The translations under genes were made by a program, and so were the position numbers. The notes beneath the pieces were generated by a model. The model was not told where the DNA came from and made no database searches. It was given only the letters and a program-made list of their open reading frames with translations. From Caprimulgus europaeus (Eukaryota; Chordata; Aves; Caprimulgiformes; Caprimulgidae), in contig OU015550.1 of the NCBI GenBank assembly GCA_907165065.1, forward strand, positions 4,995,501-5,059,500: a stretch of 64,000 bases of DNA, in the 5' to 3' direction. Of the stretch, positions 55,801 to 64,000 are shown piece after piece (the stretch's first letter is position 1; the number at the start of each line of letters is the position of its first letter).

Positions 55801-58800
55801 TCAAAGCAATGGGATCACAGGCACATCTTGCTCCTTCAGAGTCCAGGAGTAAGCTTTAACTGGGAAAATGTAATATGTATATGGGAGACAGTGCTGCATT
55901 ATGAATCAAGACATCTAATTTAACATTTTTTTTATTAAAGTTGCTTTGATACTGCATAAGAATACATCAAAGAACTGTTGCTTCTTCAGGAAAAAGCAAG
56001 ATAAAAACAACCATCACACAAGATGCAAAACTAAAACCAGTAGAGGCGAGATGAGCGCTTCTCTTTGTTTAAGATGAACTGAGAAACATCTCAAAAAGGT
56101 TCTTCCTTCTTCAGCACCTGGGGCAGAAGGTGGCTGATGCCTTTCAGGAGCCTTTCCCTTGCAGCCACAGGGACTGAGCAGCAGTTCAAGCTCCTCATGC
56201 TATCTGTGTTTTGCAAAACATCTTCAGCTGCCCTGGCACAGACACTCCCATCCACACCAGAGACATTTTCAAGGCCACATATTCCTTCAGAAGAGCCTCT
56301 TACCCTTTTTATTCAGACATAAAGCAAAATCTGCGCTCTCCAGAGATGTTACAGGTCCATCAGTTAGAGAAACTAAAGAAATCAAGATGAGGACAGGAAC
56401 CCACTGTCCTACTCTACCCCAACAATGGTGAGAGTTTACTTCTCTCATGACTTGTAAACAGCATTTCAACTTCTTTCAAAATCACATCTCCCTTCATGAG
56501 AAGGCATCAACCTCCTAGAACAGCTCCCTGTCAGCATAAAAAGCCCAGTAGTTTGATTGCTTTTTTTGTTTCAAGATGAATATCCCAATAATTACAAGCA
56601 CACCACTGCAATCTCTTTTTGCTGAAGGTTATTTTCCTTACAAGAGTCCACAGAGAAAGAAAAAAGGTCTCATTTTAAAAGACAACGAGGGAATTAGGCA
56701 GAGCAGCAACAGTGCTGCTTATGACAACGGCCTTTCCACTCCTGCACCATTTGAGTACAAGGAAAAAATAGTTGCTAGAGGCAGAGGGCAGTTATACTTT
56801 GTAATGAGTATGCTAAAATAGAGTACTATTATTGTCTTGAGATCTTCTCTGACGCCTACGGATGACCCTTGAAGTACACTGAGGAGCTGACAGAATTTGG
56901 CTGCAGTACTCTAAATACAGGCACTGCAAACTTGAGTTTTCTGATGTTGCTGCAGCTTTGTTTGAGGCCTTGATTTTACAAAGCCTTGAGTTTACAGAGA
57001 AGCCAGGACAGGAGATCTGTATCTTTTCCGCTAACTTCTCCTCGTGCATCTGTGCCACAGCGCTCTCCACACAACCCATGTGATTACAGAGCCTCCAGGC
57101 TTTGCATCTCCTGTGGAAGGCGAGTGAGCAATCACTGGGTGGCACAGCAGAGAGAAGGAACAGCTGAGGAAATGGCACACAGTCATGTCTTACCATGGCC
57201 AGCAGCTACACTTACTATTGCAAAACAAACTCAAGTGCTCATCCTTTCATGCTCAAAAAGGAGAGGGACACCTCACTATGCCCAGCAAGGCAGCAGTCAG
57301 CCAGGCCCTGAGAAAGCAGCAGAGGCAGGACCAGGGTGGGGGTCTGCCCTAAACCCCCCCCCCTTCAAGGTTTTCTGGCAGATTTCCTGTGCTTTGACTC
57401 CACACCAAGAACAACTCAAGCAACCTTTCACCTCAGTTTGTTCCAACAGCCTCTTATAAGCATCTACAACCTGATGACTTCTGCAGATGGACTGGACAAA
57501 GCAGTCAGCTCTACAGCCTTGTCAGAAACAAAGGATGGTGCAAAGGACAGAAAGGATGTCACACAAACGAGGACAAAACCATCACTACCACATATTTAAA
57601 CAGCACGGTTACAGCTGTCCAGGTATTGACATCTCCAAAGATGACTCTGGAAGCGGCACAGAGCAGAGGTAAACACTGAGGGTGACACAAATCTCAGAGC
57701 ACAAACACTTTGTTTAAAAAAAAAAAAAAGAAAGAAAAAAGGCAGCAACAGAAACTCAGAGACAGTCTTGGGGTCCTCACACTTCACAGCACGAGTCAGA
57801 CATTCAGCAGGTGAGCAAACCGAGTCACAACTGCACACAACACACGAGCACCTCGCGCACACGCGGCAACCGAACTGCTGGGAGCTCACTGGGCAAAACT
57901 GCTCCCATGGTGTCACAGGTTGAGGTGGCCATGGTGGGTGAACACAAGGAATGTGTGGACAATCACTCCTGCTGCATTGTGCAATATTCCTGGGGACACA
58001 GAGCCTTGATAGTTGTTCCAGGAAAATACACCACAGATTAACTGTGGTTGAAGGAGATTTTTGGAGGTCACAGGCTCGACTCCTTCTTCAAAACAGGGTC
58101 ATCTTCAAAGTTACATCAGGTTTTTCAGGCAACTAAATAAATGTCCAGGCAACTAAATAAATGAATTAATGGCTGCCCTATTCCTTTTATTTTAGTAAAG
58201 GGGCAAGGAGGTGTAACATTGCTGATGAAGTATGTAATTAAGTGGTTATCAACACACAACCAAGCAACAAGTTTATTAGCACAGCACTTTAAAATATCCC
58301 ATTACCAATGCACCTTGCAGAAAATATTTTCAAGCTCCTGGGACTGCAATTCACCTGAATTAGTACTTTTAAGATTTTATCCATTTTGACTCACTTCAGA
58401 AAGAGCCTGCTGGCCCAACACGTATGAAACCTCCTGTCCACAACCCAGCTAGTATCTAGCTACTGAAATACTCTGATATGGTGGGAAGTGTGTAAGGGTA
58501 TTTAGTCCTTTTCCAGAATACACAGAGCAGTGTAGAAGTATTTTAATTACTATCACTTGTTTTGTTAGCTTACTTCCCAAAAACAGGTGACTTAAAGTTA
58601 CTGTTTACAAGGAATTAAACTAGAGATGCAGACTTCTACATCTACACCACCGCCATTAAAAAACTCCAAACCCTGGCAGCTTTCCATGCAGTAATCAAAT
58701 TACACCTTCTCTAATCAATACTAAAATCAGGCAAGAGTAAGAAAAAAAAAACCCACCCTAGACTCCAATCAATTCTTGTTTTCCCCTTGGCTCTGGCATT

Positions 58801-61130
58801 CACTGCACCGTTGTTTCCAAACCAGCCAGGAAAAGTCAGCCTGCTCTGAAGGAGAGGCCGTGGTTATCGAGGCAGGAAGCTCCTGGGAAGGAAATGCTGG
58901 AGGATGTCCTCATGATAAGAGCTGCTCCAGAGTTTTCATTGCCTAATCCCACTCCAAGTTTGACAGTTGTATTTATTGAAAACAAACACTGCAATAAATT
59001 TCAGTTCTTGGCTTAAAAATTAAGTTACTTTACATTAAATTAAGGTGTTCTCAAATATTTTGAGTTTTAGGAGCAAATTGTTTCAGTTTTTTAACTCCTA
59101 TCTGAGAAATAAGCACTTCCTTTTCTAAGCAAGTATTTTCTGGTCTTCTCCATCTTTCAGATGCTTGAGAAAACCCCCCTGTATTAGCAAAAAAGCAACA
59201 GAAAACAAGCCATGAAAGAGAACAGTGACATCAGGAATCCCACCATACTTATGGCTGAAGACTCAAGTCAGGAGAAGTTGATGAGCCAAAGAGGTTTTTT
59301 GTTTATTTTTTTTTTATTTTAGTACAGAGACAAGGGTGCCTGTTTTGTTATCTAATATAGCTTTGCTTAGCACATCCTGACACTTCAAAATGTCTTAACC
59401 TGTTTGAACATGGTCAGTAAGGGCGACTTCAAAGCCCAGTCCATGTGCTTCCTCCAGCTGCTACAATCATTCTGATCCCCCATCCCTGGCTAAGGACGAC
59501 CAACACCTCAGCAAAGTTTTATGGACAGCAGACCTCATTTCTCCGCTTTTCTGTACAATTTGATGAAGATTTTCCCTTTTCTACCTCTCCTTTTGTAGGT
59601 TAAAAGACCAAACCGAACATGGAAACTTGTGACAAATAGAGAGAACAGTAAACTTCAAAAATGAAATGCTTGTGATCAGTTACTTGGGTGGTTTCTGACA
59701 CCGATGTGATTGTTTTCGAATAAACCCTAAAAATATTTATTTCCCTGGAAGTTCCTCTCTAAACAGATTACACTAGCTTCCTCCTTATCTGGCACCACAA
59801 TGGGTTGAGGGGAATGTTTACCAACAGCAGATTAAATGAGCTTCAACAGGCACAATACATCTGCTGAAAGTAAAAGCATCTTTGTTTAAGAATAAACGGT
59901 CTGATCTCCACATCTTGCTACGGAGTAAACCCCGAACAAAAGGTTAAAGGTTTTACGTTGATCCTAACTTTATTATGAAAAGGAAGTCTCATTTCAGATG
60001 GAAAAGGTTTCCTTTAATAATGTTTATCATACACTCAGCCTGGTTGCTATGACGATGGAACAACTATTCTCTCCAAACAGGCGCTAAGACCCTAAAAATA
60101 AACAGGCCGACAAAAATCACGAAGCCGCAGCTCTGTCAGGCAGGCTGGGATGGTGTTTGTTCTGAATATGACAGGGATAAAGAAAAGCTCATGACTGGAT
60201 CCTGCACCCACTGAGCAGAGCTCTCGCCTACAAAGCGATTCCTGTTTTCTCAGGAGCTGCTACTTCAAAACCCGGCAGCAGCGAAGGCAGAACGCTGGAT
60301 TGCCAGCAGCACAGCGAGGATTGTTAGAAGTCTGTCTGTGAAAATAAGGTCAGGATTGGGGGAAAAGAAACCACACACGTACGTGTAGATGCGTGTGTAG
60401 ATGTACACAAAGGAGTAGAAGTGTAAGAGCGTGGATTTGCATACTTTCTCCGTGGACTCACTTCTCGATGTGGGCAGGAATGCACCCGCTTCACACATGA
60501 GTACACAAGTGGTGAGAAAAAAATACAGTGGCAGAGTCAGGAAGGAAAAAAAATAAAACAAAAAACTCAAGCAAAAAATAAAACAACAAAAACCACTGAA
60601 AAAAAAAAACCTCAATAAACAAACCCCAACACGCCTCGATCCCGGTCTCTCGCTTTAATCTCCCATCAGCCGAGGCGACTCACTCGGTACCGAGCAGGAA
60701 ACACCCCCCGCTGCCTCCAGCCGCTGCCCCGGAGCGCAGCTCTCCGGCTCCGACCCAACATCGAGCCACGAAGCCGCATTCACAGGGTGAGGGGCGCGGG
60801 GAGGCCTCTCCCGCCCCCGTCCCTACCGAGGGGCCTCCCCGGCGCGGAGCCCAGTCCTGCCGCCCGTTAAAGCCGCCGCCGCCGCCGTCGCTTTCGTTTC
60901 CCGGCTCCGTGACACCAGCACGGGGATGGGGGATCCCGCGGCCCCGACGCCAAGAGACGCCCGCCGCTCCCCTCAGAGGCCGCGGGCCCCCGCCCGCGCC
61001 CCCTCAGCCCTGACCGGCTGCCCCCCGCCCCGGGCCTCCTCCTCCGCTGCCTCCCCCGCAGAGGACGGGGCTCGTTCACTCCCGGCCCGGAAACCACCGC
61101 GCCGTGCCCGGCCGGGCCGCCCCCACTCAC
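52813..61130 (-). other. ELK4: ELK4 5' intron (8.3 kb)
   Basis: This region lies between the inferred non-coding first exon and the first coding exon. It is AT-rich, with no recognised exon, RNA gene or transposon. A 20-bp tandem duplication is at 58124-58163 and A-rich tracts are at 57715-57740 and 60549-60609. Additional small non-coding exons cannot be excluded. Confidence 0.6.
58124..58163. repeat. 20-bp tandem duplication
   Basis: Two adjacent copies of TCCAGGCAACTAAATAAATG differ by one base in the first copy. It looks like a recent slippage or duplication event in the ELK4 5' intron. Confidence 0.85.
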
Positions 61131-61400
61131 CGAGGAGGAGCCCCGCCGGTCCCCGGGCGTCGCGGTCCCCTCGCGGCGGGCAGGTGCTGGGAGCGGCTCC
61201 CCCGCCGCCCTTCATGTCCGGGAGCCCCCCCGGTGGGCCGGGCGCCGGGCCCCCATCCCGGGCGGGAGGAGCCAGGCGAGCAGCGAAGGGCAGCGGCGCG
61301 GAGGCGGCGGCGGGGATGTGGGGAGCAGCGGCGCGTTACATGGCGGGACGCGGAGCCAGCGCCTCCGCCGCGGAGCCTCGGCGGCCGCCGTACCCCACAC
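61131..61400 (-). other. ELK4: ELK4 non-coding first exon (approximate 5' end)
   Basis: On the minus strand the sequence CTCCTCCTCG is followed at 61130 by GTGAGTGGGG, a strong donor inside the CpG island. It faces the coding exon that has an acceptor just before its ATG. The upstream limit is a guess from the position of ETS and CCAAT elements. Ternary complex factor genes commonly have a non-coding first exon. Confidence 0.6.
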
Positions 61401-61532
61401 TTCCGCCCACGGCCCCGTGCGGGCGGGGGGCGACCGCGCGCGGCGGCCGATCCCCGCGCAGCGACCAATCCCTGCGCGGAGCGAAGACGACACCGACCAA
61501 TAGGACGGCGCTACCCGCCCACCGCGTGCAAA

Positions 61533-61551
61533 GCCCGCTGGGGACTGTAGT
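61533..61551 (-). promoter_or_regulatory. ELK4: ZNF143/THAP11-like ACTACA motif
   Basis: The minus strand reads ACTACAGTCCCCAGCGGGC, close to the ACTACAATTCCCAGCATGC consensus of ZNF143-bound CpG promoters. It sits about 35 bp upstream, in ELK4 orientation, of the nearer CCAAT box. Confidence 0.6.
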
Positions 61552-61760
61552 CCCCGGGCCCTAGAGCCCGCTCGCTGCTCGCAGCCATGTGCCCGCGGCC
61601 CGGCCGCGCCGCCGCTCGCTCCTCGGCTTCCCGGGAGCCCGAGCGTGGGCTGCGCCCGGGGAGACGTTTGGGTCGCGTGTGACGAATAACGCGGAACCGC
61701 CCCAGCCTGCGGTCCACGGAGGGGAAAGGGGGCTGCGCACTGGCGAGGTCCCCCAGCCAC

Positions 61761-64000
61761 AGCAGGACACGGACCAGCTGGCGAGAGAGGACGGGGCTCA
61801 GGCTGCAGCGAGCTGCGGAACGTTAAAGTGTTTTAAAAAACAAATAAATCACAAAATATTTAAAAATTAAATCTAAATCCTGGAAAAGCAGGGAGGCTAT
61901 CAGGCAAAGCGAGGAGAAAGGGAGAGGGACAACCCAACGCTGGCTCTTCCCATGCCAGCGCTGACCTGCTCCCCTAAAACCAGAGCTCGCTGCTTCCCCC
62001 TCCACCGAGCATAAACCACCTAGAAATAAAAATACCTCTTCCCAGGAGAAAGGCACTACCACACACTGATGTTCTCCCCGGGGAATGGGGTGGCACCGGG
62101 CCACTTGGTTCAAGAAACCCACCTGGATGTATTCCCTGCAGAAGGCAATGGCGTTTGGCCAAGGCTTCGCAGATGTTCTGCATTCCCGGGTCGTGTCCAT
62201 GGCTCACCCTGTCCCAACACGCTGGTGGCAAAGGCACCGATGCCTTCGCGCTCCCCAGACTGAGCAGAGGGGAGAGGGTGAACCCAGGCTTGCGGCAGGA
62301 GACTGCACACACAGCAGGAGCCTTAATCACACTAAAGCTCATTAAATCGTCCCATGCACACGCTCAAGTCCCCAGGAAACTGCTCCTCCACGGTCAGGGG
62401 CTGTTTATTGCTATTCCTTGGCCTATAGATGAGGAATATCAGCCCTGAGCTACCTCCTGAACAAGCACTCTCTGTACCAGTTTGAGAACAGAGCTATTTT
62501 CCATTGGATCAGGCACCAGGAGCAGAAGGTGAAGCGCTGAGAAGGCAGCGATGAGCAAACAGCCCTCTCGCTGCCTCGCCATCCCATTCCCACCCATTGG
62601 CAGAGAAGAAAGAAATTGAAGCAGCACTTCACTGTCAAAGGCTGCACATGCCAAAACACGCAGCCTGCAGGTTCCTGGGCACACGCTGGTGAAAGGTCGG
62701 CTGCCTCAGTGTAAAGTCTTCTGCACACACTTCACCCAACTGCCTGCTCGCCACCACCCCGAGCCCTGCTTGGCACCAACCCGAGCCCTGCTCAGCACCT
62801 GGGTACAAACCAAAGCACCACACAGCCTGGGACACGTTTGTTTGGGAAGAACCATCATCCCCAAACACACAAGTTGGAGCTCAGATCCTGACTAAGCCTG
62901 AGCAGCTCCAGCTGCAATTAATGCTTGATGCTATGAAGGCAAATTCTGTGTGGTGACCGGGTCATCTCCTTCAGCTGGTGCCATTTCATGGAACCAAATG
63001 ACAATTAGCTGAAGTGAAAGGAGGTTTGTAAATTCAGAAGATAGGGAACACAATGTTGCATTTCACAATACCTTTAAATAACCCTTTATCAGCACTTACT
63101 GCACAGGCACAGATGATCAGAAGGCAGATGAAAGCAGAGAAAGCAAGGAAGTCTGGGGAACAGAGATGTGTTTTGACTACAGGGAAGTAGTACAAGGTTT
63201 TCCCCCAAAGCATGCTTTCTGTCATGGGGAGAGAGGAAGTTTTCAACCAAGCTGACCATTATTTATTACTCTACAGAAGTTAACTACCACATTTTAAAAT
63301 AAAATTAAAATAATGGTTTCAGTTTATCCCACCCCCATTCATTAAAAAAACAAAACCAAAACAACAGTGTGGGGGGAAACTGATCAGGGAGAGGAAGAAA
63401 AGAAAAAGGTAAGGAAAAAGAACAAGAAAATCCTCTACAAAATTCCAGTGTCAGTTTCTTCAGCTTTCAAAATAATTAAAGCCTCTTTGAAATGAAAGCC
63501 TGTGCTGTTTTCCTTTTCTTTTTCCTGTGGAAAGCACTGGTCATTATTCCCATGTTATCAGTACCACTTTTCCCTTGGGAATGCCCAAGCCAGGAAGCAC
63601 TGACCCAGGAACAAAGGTCTGGAGCTCAGGAGGTCCTTTCCCACAGCACTAAGCTGTAGCCTCCTCACCTCTACCTGGTCTTCTGCACTGCAGTGACTCA
63701 AAGACAACTCCACAGGTGAGCCAGACTTGCTAACAACACCACAAGCCTTTGGTCAAGCATTTCCCTGCACTCATCCCTCTTTTCTTCTTCTGTGTGCTCT
63801 ATCCTAACCTCTTGCTCTGTTCAGAGCTTGGACTCCTTCTCCCACAGCGACTCAAAAAACAAAGAAGAAAACAAAGAAAAGCCCTGTGCTCCCTCAGACT
63901 CTTCCTGTAGAGTCACACGTGGGAGGTTTGCCAACATCTGCATGGGTGTACCTCAAACAAAGCTAAATCCATTTCTTTGGGAAGGGACCAGCACCTGAGA
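61761..64000. other. Intergenic region upstream of ELK4
   Basis: No exon, RNA gene or transposon was recognised. By human synteny the next gene would be SLC45A3, but none of its conserved segments is visible here. There are A-rich tracts near 61825-61880 and 63340-63460 only. Confidence 0.55.

Larger units (their letters stand above)
60650..61760 (-). promoter_or_regulatory. ELK4: ELK4 CpG-island promoter
   Basis: There is dense CpG and GC content in an otherwise AT-rich region. No TATA box is present. Elements include two CCAAT boxes (61465-61469, 61497-61501), an ETS site reading GCGGAAGTG on the minus strand (about 61397-61406), a YY1-like ATGGCG (61340-61345), and a ZNF143-type motif at 61533-61551. 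The island may also serve upstream antisense transcription, as CpG promoters often do. Confidence 0.75.

Noticed and set aside
60926..61564. Arg/Pro/Ala-rich 212-codon + strand open frame
   Set aside because: It lies in the ELK4 promoter CpG island. The composition is that of GC-rich DNA and no domain is seen.
61761..64000. Expected SLC45A3 coding exon from human synteny
   Set aside because: No conserved transporter segments were recognised in either strand; the gene is probably outside the window.

Overview
This window is vertebrate nuclear DNA, most likely from a bird. It has multi-exon genes with GT/AG introns, CpG-island promoters, and two fragments of the CR1 LINE 3' end (about 3175-3240 and 17677-17738) of the kind that are abundant in avian genomes. 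Crocodilians and turtles also carry CR1, so bird is a strong inference and not a proof. Splicing by eye gives three genes: CDK18 (+), MFSD4A (+) and ELK4 (-). This is the same order and orientation as in the human 1q32.1 interval CDK18-MFSD4A-ELK4, so this is a conserved syntenic block.

Layout. 1-2330 is intronic or upstream CDK18 sequence; the first coding exon, about 41 codons by family comparison, lies left of the window. 2331-8568 holds 14 CDK18 coding exons (433 residues plus stop), including one GC-AG intron. 8569 to about 13455 is a long CDK18 3' UTR or downstream region ending in a convincing polyadenylation site. 13456-17676 is intergenic and holds a pentanucleotide satellite. 17740-18430 is a CpG island with the MFSD4A promoter and first exon. 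18194-37307 holds ten MFSD4A coding exons (510 residues). 37308 to about 47665 separates two convergent genes and is probably mostly their 3' UTRs, the MFSD4A UTR from the left and a very long ELK4 UTR from the right. 47666-52803 (complement) holds four ELK4 coding exons (448 residues). 52813-61130 is the ELK4 5' intron, and about 60650-61760 is a CpG island with the ELK4 promoter and non-coding first exon. 61760-64000 is intergenic with nothing recognised.

The genes are functionally independent. CDK18 is a PCTAIRE-family cytoplasmic/membrane-associated serine/threonine kinase. MFSD4A is a 12-helix major-facilitator membrane protein. ELK4 (SAP-1) is an ETS-domain ternary complex factor that works with SRF downstream of MAP kinases. 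All three appear intact, with reading frame kept across every junction I traced.

I found no undescribed biological system. The most useful observations are the GC-AG intron in CDK18, a Ser/Thr/Ala repeat expansion in ELK4, an ELK4 promoter with ETS, paired CCAAT and ZNF143-like sites, the MFSD4A/ELK4 convergent UTR arrangement, and several candidate conserved non-coding or ancient-repeat segments. All coordinates come from reading by eye; no alignment or search was run.
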